Shown here in pieces: positions 1-6,363 of a stretch of DNA of 10,023 bases. The number at the start of each line of letters is the position of its first letter. Within the stretch, counting starts at the first letter, position 1. The stretch comes from Acidobacteriota bacterium (GTDB taxonomy: Bacteria > Acidobacteriota > Vicinamibacteria > Vicinamibacterales > Vicinamibacteraceae). The notes beneath the pieces are model-generated. The model had not been told where the DNA came from and ran no database searches. It was given only the letters and a program-made list of their open reading frames with translations. Where the stretch lies: positions 1 through 10,023 of the forward strand of contig JAEZDP010000038.1 in NCBI GenBank assembly GCA_023418055.1, written 5' to 3'. The position numbers were made by a program, and so were the translations under genes.

Positions 1-49
1 CGATCCGCGATCCGCGATCCCCGATCCCCGATCCCCGATCCCCGATCCC
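1..49. repeat. 7-bp tandem repeat array, unit CGATCCS
   Basis: Seven head-to-tail heptamers: two CGATCCG followed by five CGATCCC. The array begins at the window edge, so its true length is unknown. It ends one base before the ATG at 51 and fills the place where a Shine-Dalgarno sequence and promoter would normally sit. It is the first of three arrays in this window with the same 7-bp period but different unit sequences. Heptanucleotide short tandem repeats are known as intergenic elements, for example in cyanobacteria; calling this the same kind of element is inference. Confidence 0.9.
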
Positions 50-50
50 G

Positions 51-1172
51 ATGACTCCTGCCCCCTACCCTGCCGCCCGCATTGCCGCACCCCGCATTCA
101 CAGGCACCTCCTGGACGTGGCGTCGGCCGGCTCGGCGGCGCACGGCTTGCGCTTGCCGGACGAGGCGCTCATCGAAGAGGCCCTCACCGCCGCCTTCTGG
201 GCCAGCTTGCGTCGAGAGGAAGGCGTGTCGCCTACCATCTCGCTCGCGCTGGTGCCGCACACGGCCGTGGACGGCCCGCTGTGGTTTGCCCGTCCGCTGC
301 CGTTGGCGGCCGCGCCGCTCGCCAAGCTCGCGCCCGCGGTCCAGCGCCCAGGCATCCACATCGGCGTGTGGGCAGGCGAAGGGGGACCGGGCGTCTGGGG
401 CACGGCGCTGCAGTTGCCGCCGCTCACGCTGGTGGTGGAGGTCGTCGCGCCCGGACTCCTCGTGGCCAAGTACCGCCGCGACCGTGACGCCGCCAAGTAC
501 ACGAACATCCTCGTCCTGGAGGGCAACGACGTCCGCGTGCTCGACATGCAGGTGCCGCGGCGGCCCGAGTGCCCGCACGTGGTGTCATCCCTCTTCGGGT
601 TCGACTCCCCCGCCTCATGGGTGGCCTCGGCGGACCTGCTCGTGCAGTTGGCCGTGTCGATGCGCGGTCACGGCCGTGGCGGCGCCCTGATGGTCGTGCC
701 CGACGATGACGCGTGGCGGACGTCGGTGGTGACGCCGGTCACCTACGATGTGCGTCCGCCGTTCCGGGCCTTCGACACGACGGAGGGAGCGACGGCGTCG
801 CCACAGGCGGAGCGGCCGGCGCCGTCGGCACACGCCATCGCGGGCGTCGCAGGCCTCACCGCCGTGGACGGCGCCACCATCGTGACGCGCGACTACGCGC
901 TGCTGGCGTTCGGGGTCAAGTTGACGCGGCGCAAGGGCTGGCCGGCCGTCGAGCGGCTGCTGCTGACCGAGCCCATCGAGGGCCAGGTGCCCACAGACAT
1001 CCATCCCGTGCAGATCGGCGGCACGCGGCATCTCTCGGCCGCGCAATTCGTGCACGACCAGCACGACGCGGTGGCGCTGGTGGCCTCGCAGGACGGGCGC
1101 TTCACCGTGTTCACCTGGTCCACCTCGCACAACTGCGTGCACGCGCATCGTGTCGAGGCGCTGCTGCTGTGA
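51..1172 (+). CDS. DACNV-type sensor domain plus diadenylate-cyclase-like (DisA_N) domain protein
   Basis: 373 aa, soluble, with no signal peptide or membrane segment. The C-terminal part (about residues 262-373) resembles a diadenylate cyclase (DAC) domain. It has a DGA motif at 273-275, followed by a stretch ending in LLAFGVKL, and GTRHLSAA from 324, the position of the GTRHRAA signature that binds ATP in DisA and CdaA. The third basic residue of that RHR motif is leucine here (328). The long N-terminal part (about 10-230) matches what I remember of the 'probable sensor domain DACNV' found fused to DAC domains. If active, it would condense two ATP into cyclic di-AMP in the cytoplasm under control of the N-domain. 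The start at 51 is chosen because the family characteristically opens with a short segment reading YPAA; no Shine-Dalgarno is visible because a tandem array abuts the ATG. The stop lies 9 bp from the stop of the convergent receptor gene. The fold assignment is fairly secure; catalytic activity is unproven. Confidence 0.75.
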   Translation: MTPAPYPAARIAAPRIHRHLLDVASAGSAAHGLRLPDEALIEEALTAAFWASLRREEGVSPTISLALVPHTAVDGPLWFARPLPLAAAPLAKLAPAVQRPGIHIGVWAGEGGPGVWGTALQLPPLTLVVEVVAPGLLVAKYRRDRDAAKYTNILVLEGNDVRVLDMQVPRRPECPHVVSSLFGFDSPASWVASADLLVQLAVSMRGHGRGGALMVVPDDDAWRTSVVTPVTYDVRPPFRAFDTTEGATASPQAERPAPSAHAIAGVAGLTAVDGATIVTRDYALLAFGVKLTRRKGWPAVERLLLTEPIEGQVPTDIHPVQIGGTRHLSAAQFVHDQHDAVALVASQDGRFTVFTWSTSHNCVHAHRVEALLL

Positions 1173-1181
1173 ACGCGTGGC

Positions 1182-3734
1182 TCAGAAGCGCAGCTTCATC
1201 TCGACGTTCACGGCGCGCTTGAGAATGTCGCCGAAGATGTGTTGCTGCACGTCCTGATTGGCGAGGTTGGTGCCCTTGAGGGCGGTGGTCAGGCGTCCGT
1301 CCATCCACCGGACACCGACGTAGGCGTTGAGCATTGCGAAGCCGTCGGTGTAGCCCGCGTACGGGGTGCCCAGCACGTCCACCCAGAACGCACGCGTGGC
1401 GCCGTTGACCGATGCGCTGCCGACGAAGCGCGGACTGTTCCAGTTGAAGGCGGCGTTGAAGCGATGCCGCGCGGCGAGGCCGGTCTCTTCGGGCGGATAG
1501 GCAATCTCGTCCGCGTCCACCCCGAGCAGCGACGGCGTCGGCTGCAGCGAGTAGTTCACCGACGTGCTGTACCGCTCGTTGAAGCGGTGGTCGAGCGACA
1601 GTTCCAGACCGCGCTGCCTGATGCCCGACAGGTTCAGGTAGGTGGACACCGTCCGCGGCAACGGGAAGCCGGGCACGCGCAGCGCCAGGAGCGTGCCGTA
1701 CAGAGGCCCGGGAATGCCCGTCTCGGCAGAGTTCGAGGGCTGGTACACGTAGGTGGGCGACGTGGCATCGAACGGCGCGAGGCCGCCGGGGTTGCTGACC
1801 GATGGGGTGATCGTCGCGAAGTTGATGCTGTCGTGCGTGTCGTTCTGGTACCACGCCACGCCCACGGTCGTGCGGTCGGCGATGGTCGCCGTGTAGGCGA
1901 GTTCGAGGGCCGTCAGCGATTCGGGCTCCAGGTCGCGGTTGCCCACGGCGTTGACGACGAGCGGCACCGGGGCCGTCGGGACGAGGGCGGCCAGCGGCGG
2001 CGGCAGCAGCGGCGCGAGGGGCCGCAGATCGATGGGGGCGACAGGCGCGAAGAGCTGGATGTCGAGGAAGTTGTTGATGGCCGAGGGCGACCGGAACGCG
2101 CGGTTCCACGAGACGCGCAGCGACTGATCGTCGCGCGGCTTGAACGTGGCACTGAGGCGCGGAGCCACCATCGGGTCGTCGATGTTGCCGAACTTGTCCA
2201 CACGCAGGCCGACCGCGACGCGGAAGTTGTCGACGAAGAACTCCTCCTGCACGTAAGCCCCGACTTCCGTACGGCTCTCGACGTCGGGGGCGATGGAGAT
2301 CTCGGCGAAGTTGTTGCGGCGGACGTTGCCGCCGTAGCTGACCACGTGCCGGCTCCCGATGGTCAGGGCATGGCCCGCCTCGAGGTCGAAGGTGCGTGTC
2401 CTGAAGTCCAGTTGCAGCGGACGGAGGGTGGCCGGATCGGTCAGCAGCAGGTTGGGCGCCTGTGCCTCGAGCAGGTTGACGAAGCCGGCCACGCGCAACG
2501 CGTCCTTCGTCAGGCTCACGCGTCCGTACCCGAGGTACGACCCTTCCTCGATCGCAAACGGCCCGACGCCGGTGTGGATGATGCCCGACGTGCCCGCGCC
2601 CCCCGCGGCGTACGTGATGACGCCGCCACCCGACAGCAGTTGGTCCACGCGGACGTCCACCTTCGGCTGGCGTGTGCCCGGATTCTGGAAGGCCTGCCCC
2701 GGAGCGCCAGGTCCGTCGATCGGATAGAGCGCGCCACCCGTCACGACGGTGGGGTCGAGCGGATGCGTGTCGAGCGGGACCTGGCCGACGGGACGTGCGT
2801 ACGGGTCGGACTCGAAGTACCCGCCGGTGACGCGATAGGACCACGTGTCGTCGAGCGCGGCGGCATAGCCAGCGCTCAGGCCGTACGCACTGCCAGCGCT
2901 GCCGCCCGCACGGGAGCCGGCGTCGCGGCTGAAGAGCCCGCCCGTCAAGGTGAGGGTGCCGCCGGGGTTCTCGCGCGGCGACCGCGTGATGATGTTGACC
3001 ACCCCCGTGAGGGCGTTGGCGCCCCAGACGGCCGAGGCCGGCCCGCGAACGACTTCGATCTGCTTGATGTCGCCAGGATCGGTGGGCACGAAATCCCAGG
3101 CGACGAACCCGAAGAAGTCGAGATAGACGGACCGCCCGTCCACGAGCACGAGCTGCGAGGTCGAGAGGGTGGACGACGCCTGGCGGCTGGTGATGTTGAC
3201 GTCGCGCGCCGAGGTCTGCACCACGTTCAGGCCGGGGACCGACCGCAGGAGATCGCCGAACTGCGTCGAGGGAGCCGTCTCGATCGTGTCGCTCGCGATC
3301 ACGCTCATCGTCGCGGGCGCATTGAGCACCGTGGTCTCGATGCGTGAGGCCGAGACGACGACCGTTTCACCGAGCGAGGCCACCGCGAGCGTGAAGGCGT
3401 CGAGCGTGACGACGGTGTCGCTCACCTGCACCTCGCGGGTGGCGGGGCTGAACCCCGACAACGCGGCGGTGACCTCGTACCGCCCGGGCGGGAGTCCGTC
3501 GACGCGGAAGTCGCCGTTGCCGTCGGTGAACACCGTGCGGGCCACGGCCCCTCCCGACACGGTGACGGTCACGCCCGGCAGCACGCTGCCCGTGTCGTCC
3601 ATCACGCGTCCCGAAAGGCCCCCCGGGGCCTGGGACCTCGCGTCGAGGTGCGCAGTTCCCCACCCCAGGGTGAGCACCATCGTCAGCACGACGATGGGTG
3701 CGTGAAGGCTTCGGCAGACAGCCGTCGAGCGCAT
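1182..3734 (-). CDS. TonB-dependent outer-membrane receptor with carboxypeptidase-regulatory-like N-domain
   Basis: 850 aa, full length for the family. Residues 1 to about 32-36 are a signal peptide (basic start, hydrophobic core). Residues about 40-116 form a carboxypeptidase-regulatory-like beta-sandwich (GRVMDDTG, TDGNGDFRVDGLPPGRYEV). ETVVV at 123-127 fits a TonB box. The plug follows (about 125-240), with LVLVDGRSVY and a segment reading IEVVRGPASAVWGANALTGV. The rest is the beta-barrel, ending in MKLRF, a terminal aromatic residue as expected for outer-membrane barrel insertion. It would import a ligand using energy from TonB/ExbBD; the substrate cannot be read from sequence. The start is supported by GGGGAGG at 3746-3740, five bases before the ATG. 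It lies downstream of the formylglycine-generating enzyme in the same orientation, but a 356-bp repeat-filled gap and a possible own promoter suggest it can be transcribed separately. Confidence 0.93.
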   Translation of the reverse strand: MRSTAVCRSLHAPIVVLTMVLTLGWGTAHLDARSQAPGGLSGRVMDDTGSVLPGVTVTVSGGAVARTVFTDGNGDFRVDGLPPGRYEVTAALSGFSPATREVQVSDTVVTLDAFTLAVASLGETVVVSASRIETTVLNAPATMSVIASDTIETAPSTQFGDLLRSVPGLNVVQTSARDVNITSRQASSTLSTSQLVLVDGRSVYLDFFGFVAWDFVPTDPGDIKQIEVVRGPASAVWGANALTGVVNIITRSPRENPGGTLTLTGGLFSRDAGSRAGGSAGSAYGLSAGYAAALDDTWSYRVTGGYFESDPYARPVGQVPLDTHPLDPTVVTGGALYPIDGPGAPGQAFQNPGTRQPKVDVRVDQLLSGGGVITYAAGGAGTSGIIHTGVGPFAIEEGSYLGYGRVSLTKDALRVAGFVNLLEAQAPNLLLTDPATLRPLQLDFRTRTFDLEAGHALTIGSRHVVSYGGNVRRNNFAEISIAPDVESRTEVGAYVQEEFFVDNFRVAVGLRVDKFGNIDDPMVAPRLSATFKPRDDQSLRVSWNRAFRSPSAINNFLDIQLFAPVAPIDLRPLAPLLPPPLAALVPTAPVPLVVNAVGNRDLEPESLTALELAYTATIADRTTVGVAWYQNDTHDSINFATITPSVSNPGGLAPFDATSPTYVYQPSNSAETGIPGPLYGTLLALRVPGFPLPRTVSTYLNLSGIRQRGLELSLDHRFNERYSTSVNYSLQPTPSLLGVDADEIAYPPEETGLAARHRFNAAFNWNSPRFVGSASVNGATRAFWVDVLGTPYAGYTDGFAMLNAYVGVRWMDGRLTTALKGTNLANQDVQQHIFGDILKRAVNVEMKLRF

Positions 3735-3739
3735 CGCAT

Positions 3740-3746
3740 CCTCCCC
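3740..3746 (-). promoter_or_regulatory. Ribosome binding site of the TonB-dependent receptor
   Basis: On the minus strand, GGGGAGG lies five bases before the ATG at 3734. It is one of the strongest Shine-Dalgarno matches in the window and fixes the receptor start. A second ATG at 3739 is out of frame. Confidence 0.75.
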
Positions 3747-3786
3747 GCGTCCGACGGGTCCGGTGGCGTCGGAACGTTGTCAGATC

Positions 3787-3815
3787 ATCGTACGCATCCG
3801 CAACGACGGACCCAA
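3787..3815 (-). promoter_or_regulatory. Candidate sigma70-type promoter for the receptor
   Basis: On the minus strand, TTGGGT (3815-3810) and TACGAT (3792-3787) are separated by exactly 17 bases. The matches to TTGACA and TATAAT are partial (3/6 and 4/6), with ideal spacing. This would give a 5' leader of about 45 bases before the receptor ATG. In GC-rich DNA such matches occur by chance, so this is a suggestion only. Confidence 0.25.
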
Positions 3816-3846
3816 GCAGGATCGACGGTCGAGGTGGGCGCGGCTC

Positions 3847-3942
3847 ACGCCGCACGCCTCACGCCTCACGCCTCACGCCGTACGCCTCACGCCGTACGCC
3901 GCACGCCTCATGCCTCATGCCTCACCTCACGCCTGACGCCTC
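3847..3942. repeat. 7-bp period repeat array, consensus ACGCCTC
   Basis: Thirteen near-perfect heptamers: eleven in continuous phase from 3847 to 3923 (ACGCCTC, with variants ACGCCGC, ACGCCGT and ATGCCTC), then a 5-base phase slip at 3924-3928, then two more to 3942. Variants recur as neighbours (for example ACGCCGT twice and ATGCCTC twice), as expected from expansion by slippage or unequal crossing-over. It lies in the gap between the formylglycine-generating enzyme and the receptor. Open frames through it are products of the repeat and are not credible genes. Confidence 0.9.
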
Positions 3943-3991
3943 ACGCGCGGCGCTCGGTGCCTCCGCGAGGTGCCAGGTGCACTTCGAGAGC

Positions 3992-4090
3992 CTGAAGCCT
4001 GTCGCCTGAAGCCTGCACTGAGCCCGTAGCGTGTAGCCTGTCGCCCGAAGCCTGTCGCCTGTCGCCCGAAGCCTGCCCGAAGCCTGCTCC
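3992..4090. repeat. 7-bp period repeat array, consensus CTGTCGC / CYGAAGC
   Basis: A degenerate heptamer array: CTGAAGC, CTGTCGC, CTGAAGC, then CCGTAGC, GTGTAGC, CTGTCGC, CCGAAGC, CTGTCGC, CTGTCGC, CCGAAGC and CTGCTCC. The phase is interrupted twice by the same 4-base insertion, CTGC (4013-4016 and 4073-4076), each followed by a normal unit. The array touches the stop codon of the formylglycine-generating enzyme (TAG, 4093-4091) with no intervening base. The 49 bases between it and the ACGCCTC array show no clear structure. Together these arrays explain most of the 356-bp gap. Confidence 0.87.
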
Positions 4091-5140
4091 CTACCGTCGA
4101 ATCGTGCGGAGGCCGACGTGGTTGGCGGCGCTGTCGACGGCACCTTTCCCGCGTCCGCCCGGCCTGTAGCGTCCGCAGTACTGGTCGGTGCAGAGAAACG
4201 ACCCGCCCTTCTGCACGCGCTTCGCGATGCCCGGCTCGTCGGGGTCGAAGCTGTCGGCCGGGCCCGTCGGGTTGCGGACGATGGGCGGGGAGGCGGGTGT
4301 GGCGGCGCGTCTGGCGTAGGTGTCGGGACGGTACCAGTCGATCGTCCACTCCCAGACGTTGCCGGCCATGCCGTAGAGGCCGAAGTCGTTCGGCGCGAAG
4401 GCGCGGACGGGCGCGGTGGCCGCATACCCGTCGGCTTCGGTGTTGTGGTGCGGGAAGGTGCCCTGATGGATGTTGGCGGGATGGTGTCCATCGGGCAGCG
4501 GGTCGTTGCCCCAGACGAAGTCGGCCTGCTGCCGGCGGCCGCGGGCGGCATACTCCCACTCGGCTTCCGTCGGCAGACGGTTACCGGCCCACGCCGCGTA
4601 GGCCTCGGCGTCCTCGTAGGCGATGTGCACGACAGGGTGGTCGGCGCGGCCCTCGAGTGACGAGCCCGGGCCCTCCGGATGCCGCCAGCTGGCGCCGGGC
4701 ACGAAGCGCCACCAGCGCAGGCCGTTGTCGAGCGGCACCGCCGTGTGGGGCGGCGTGAACACGATCGAGCCGGGCACGAGCAGTTCGACCGGCACGCCGG
4801 GCAGGTCGGCGGCCGATGGCGTACGCTCCGCCACGGTCACGTAACCCGTCTCTTTCGTGAAACGGGTGAAGGCCGCGTTGGTGACCTCGGTCTCGTCCAT
4901 CCAGAAGCCGTCCACCGCCACGGCATGGACGGGGCGCGCATCGGCGAACATCGGGTCGTCCGAGCCCATCAGGAACTCGCCGCCGGGAATCCAGCGCATG
5001 CCGCTCGGCGCAGGTCCTGGCGGGGCCTCGTCGGACGGGCCCGCCACCGTCAGGGGTGTGGAGGTGCTGGCGGCGGGTGCCGCAGGCGTACGCCACCACC
5101 ACCACGCGCCGAGCACGCCGCAGGTGACGACCGCGAGCAC
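4091..5140 (-). CDS. Formylglycine-generating enzyme (FGE), membrane-anchored
   Basis: 349 aa from a GTG start. The FGE-sulfatase (SUMF1) domain covers about residues 47-349: MRWIPGGEFLMGSDD at the front, ETEVTNAAF, LPTEAEWEYAARGR, GLYGMAGNVWEWTIDWY, and a C-terminus containing GGSFLCTDQYCGRYR. Cys317 and Cys322 have the same spacing as the copper-binding pair of human FGE (Cys336/Cys341), and GGS precedes them. This supports a true oxidase converting the cysteine of sulfatase CxPxR motifs to formylglycine, rather than a pseudo-FGE such as EgtB or an iron-dependent relative. The N-terminus is a hydrophobic stretch ending in four tryptophans, then an Ala/Pro/Ser/Thr linker, so the catalytic domain should lie outside the cytoplasm. 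The GTG start cuts into the hydrophobic segment. The frame stays open to a TGA at 5257 and reads an arginine-rich stretch then TGLAVV, so the real start may be a CTG at 5251. No sulfatase is encoded nearby. Confidence 0.88.
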   Translation of the reverse strand: MLAVVTCGVLGAWWWWRTPAAPAASTSTPLTVAGPSDEAPPGPAPSGMRWIPGGEFLMGSDDPMFADARPVHAVAVDGFWMDETEVTNAAFTRFTKETGYVTVAERTPSAADLPGVPVELLVPGSIVFTPPHTAVPLDNGLRWWRFVPGASWRHPEGPGSSLEGRADHPVVHIAYEDAEAYAAWAGNRLPTEAEWEYAARGRRQQADFVWGNDPLPDGHHPANIHQGTFPHHNTEADGYAATAPVRAFAPNDFGLYGMAGNVWEWTIDWYRPDTYARRAATPASPPIVRNPTGPADSFDPDEPGIAKRVQKGGSFLCTDQYCGRYRPGGRGKGAVDSAANHVGLRTIRR

Positions 5141-5243
5141 GACCGCCAGCCCCGTGCGACGCGCAGACGTGGAACGACGCGGCGCATCCCGAAGGTGCGC
5201 CGCGCCGTGAGTGGCCCGTTGCGGCCGCCGGGCCTTGCGGGTG

Positions 5244-5501
5244 TCAGGCAGGCTTCACTCCCGTGCCCTTGCCGCCGGCGCCCATGTCGATGCCCGTGGC
5301 GCCCTTGGTCTGCTTCAGTTCGCCGATGCCCGAGGCATGGTCGCGCACTTCGATGCCCTTGGGATTACCGCCGCGGTCCTGTGTGGCGCGGGGGATCTCG
5401 ACGTTGGGGTCGGCGTCGGTGATGCCGAGCACGTCGCCGTGGCGTTCCGGCTCGTAGTCCTCTGGCTTGGTGGTCTTGGGGTTCTTCGTATCGTCAGTCA
5501 T
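5244..5501 (-). CDS. Small hydrophilic conserved-looking protein of unknown function
   Basis: 85 aa, very rich in charged residues and glycine, with no hydrophobic segment, cysteine or tryptophan. The N-terminal half is acidic and Lys/Pro-rich (PKTTKPEDYEPERHGDVLGI); the C-terminal half is glycine-rich (ELKQTKGATGIDMGAGGKGT). It looks intrinsically disordered and cytoplasmic. The gene is believed real because of a strong Shine-Dalgarno (GAGGAG, six bases before the ATG) and a protein composition unlike that of out-of-frame translations here. Its stop overlaps the possible extended start of the formylglycine-generating enzyme, so the two may be co-translated. I do not recognise the family and assign no function. 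Confidence 0.72.
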   Translation of the reverse strand: MTDDTKNPKTTKPEDYEPERHGDVLGITDADPNVEIPRATQDRGGNPKGIEVRDHASGIGELKQTKGATGIDMGAGGKGTGVKPA

Positions 5502-5507
5502 GCGGGT

Positions 5508-5513
5508 CTCCTC
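5508..5513 (-). promoter_or_regulatory. Ribosome binding site of the 85-aa gene
   Basis: On the minus strand, GAGGAG (5513-5508) is followed by six bases and the ATG at 5501. The spacing is ideal and is the main support for the reality and start of this short gene. Confidence 0.75.
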
Positions 5514-5591
5514 GATGACGGTTGACTCATGAAGGGACGCGGCTCATGTTTGCGCGCCCCGGCTGTGGTGTTCCAGAAGAGCGTATCACCT

Positions 5592-5635
5592 GGGGGTCAG
5601 GGCTTGAAATCGCACATTCTTCACGGGGCGACCCC
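5592..5635. repeat. Solitary REP-like element (GGGGTCAGGGCTTGAAAT type)
   Basis: Reads GGGGGTCAGGGCTTGAAAT, then CGCACATTC, and closes with CGACCCC. GGGGTC (5593-5598) and GACCCC (5630-5635) are inverted, enclosing 31 bases. The core resembles the GGGGTCAG units at 7093-7225 and, from memory, a dispersed proteobacterial/acidobacterial sequence of the form GGGGTCAGGTCTTGAAAT that accompanies IS200-like REP-associated transposases. It overlaps the last codons of the broken secreted-protein gene (stop at 5623-5621). No transposase is present. The rest of the 119-bp gap to the 85-aa gene shows nothing recognisable. Confidence 0.5.
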
Positions 5636-6318
5636 TCCACCCGGTGCGTTGTGCGGCTGCGCGCCCCACGGCGCCGGTGGTAGCGCGACCGGCCGGCTGA
5701 GGTCGAACTCCACACGGAACAGCCGGCCAGGGCGGGCCAACTCGTAGGCAAACGTCCGATGCGGCTCGATCTCCATGGCCCACACGTTGGTCAACGAGGC
5801 CGCCCGCTGCTCGCGCGTGAACAGCGCCTGCGAGAAGACGTCCACCGGGAACTCCTGCCGGCCGGCGGTTCCTGACCCCTGCGTGTCACCCCCATACATG
5901 GTCAAGATGTCAGGCGTTCCATCACGATGACGATGGTCGTGCTGCAGCCGGAGGCCGCGTCCGGTACGCGTCAGCACCCACGTCCGCGAGCGGTCGTCGC
6001 CCACGTGGAACGGAATACGCAGCGTGTCGACCTCGCACTCGCGGACATGCATCACGAGGGCGCGTCCGACGAACGGGTCGTCGTCCGACTCAGGAGTGTT
6101 GGCGACGATCCGCCCACCGAAGGCCTGGCCGCAGTGCGTCCTGAGGGCCTCGAGAAAGGCGTCAGCATCGGCTTTCGCGTTGACGGGTGGACTGGCCGGT
6201 GCGGAACCGCTGCCGTACCGCTCGCGGCGGGAGCGTCTGCCGAACGCGAGGTGTCACGGCAGGCCGTCCAGGCGAGACTCGACGCGAGCATGAGCGTCAG
6301 CGTGAGGTGATGGCGCAT
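5621..6318 (-). pseudogene. Secreted/lipoprotein-like protein split by a frameshift
   Basis: The ATG at 6318 opens a signal sequence (MRHHLTLTLMLASSLAWTAC; Cys20 could be a lipid-modified cysteine, though the lipobox is imperfect), then an Ala/Ser linker. This frame becomes low-complexity noise and ends at 6054-6052. A second frame carries the body: it reads on from about 6214 as SGSAPASPPVNAKADADAFL, then CGQAFGGRIVANTPES, VMHVREC, IPFHVGDDRSRTW, LQHDHRHRDG, MYGGDTQGSG and VEFDLSRPV, ending at 5621. The body frame has no ATG, GTG or TTG between its upstream TGA (6256-6254) and the GTG at 6055, although it is clearly coding well before that GTG. One base missing between about 6235 and 6190 rejoins a protein of roughly 230 aa. 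I recall similar secreted proteins of unknown function in other bacteria. Either the gene is dead, the base is a sequencing error, or a -1 frameshift is used; I saw no classical slippery heptamer. Confidence 0.7.
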
Positions 6319-6333
6319 GGCCCACAACTATAC
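6319..6333. promoter_or_regulatory. Candidate divergent promoter between the broken secreted-protein gene and the methyltransferase
   Basis: The only A/T-rich patch in the 45-bp divergent gap. On the minus strand TATAGT (6332-6327) lies eight bases before the ATG at 6318, which would give a nearly leaderless transcript. On the plus strand the overlapping CTATAC (6328-6333) could serve the methyltransferase, about 30 bases before its ATG. No good -35 element was found for either, so both calls are tentative. Confidence 0.25.
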
Positions 6334-6363
6334 GCGCGACGCCAGACCTGCGATCATGCCGAC

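Noticed and set aside
1173..1181. Terminator between the converging cyclase-like and receptor genes
   Set aside because: Only nine bases separate the stops, and no hairpin with a T-run was visible around them.
1111..2844. 577-aa minus-strand open frame
   Set aside because: Lies out of frame inside the receptor and runs past its stop; composition is Arg/Pro-rich noise.
1239..3347. 702-aa open frame on the plus strand
   Set aside because: Antisense to the well-supported TonB-dependent receptor. Its translation is Arg/Val/Gly-rich noise typical of GC-rich antisense frames, without domains.
3698..4009. Small open frames crossing the repeat arrays
   Set aside because: Heptamer repeats pass through all three frames and give repetitive His/Ala/Arg/Thr translations; no ribosome binding site or independent coding signal.
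3847..4090. Possible CRISPR array
   Set aside because: Units are 7 bp in direct contact with no spacers. This is tandem repetition, not repeat-spacer structure.
5621..6055. 144-aa gene starting at GTG 6055 as a complete gene
   Set aside because: Family-like coding sequence continues upstream of that GTG in the same frame (CGQAFGGRIVANTPES), so the GTG is internal and the gene is better described as frameshifted.
6187..6363. Longer N-terminus for the methyltransferase (start at 6187)
   Set aside because: The extension overlaps the secreted-protein gene on the other strand and is Arg-rich without similarity to the family; the ATG at 6364 gives a sensible N-terminus.
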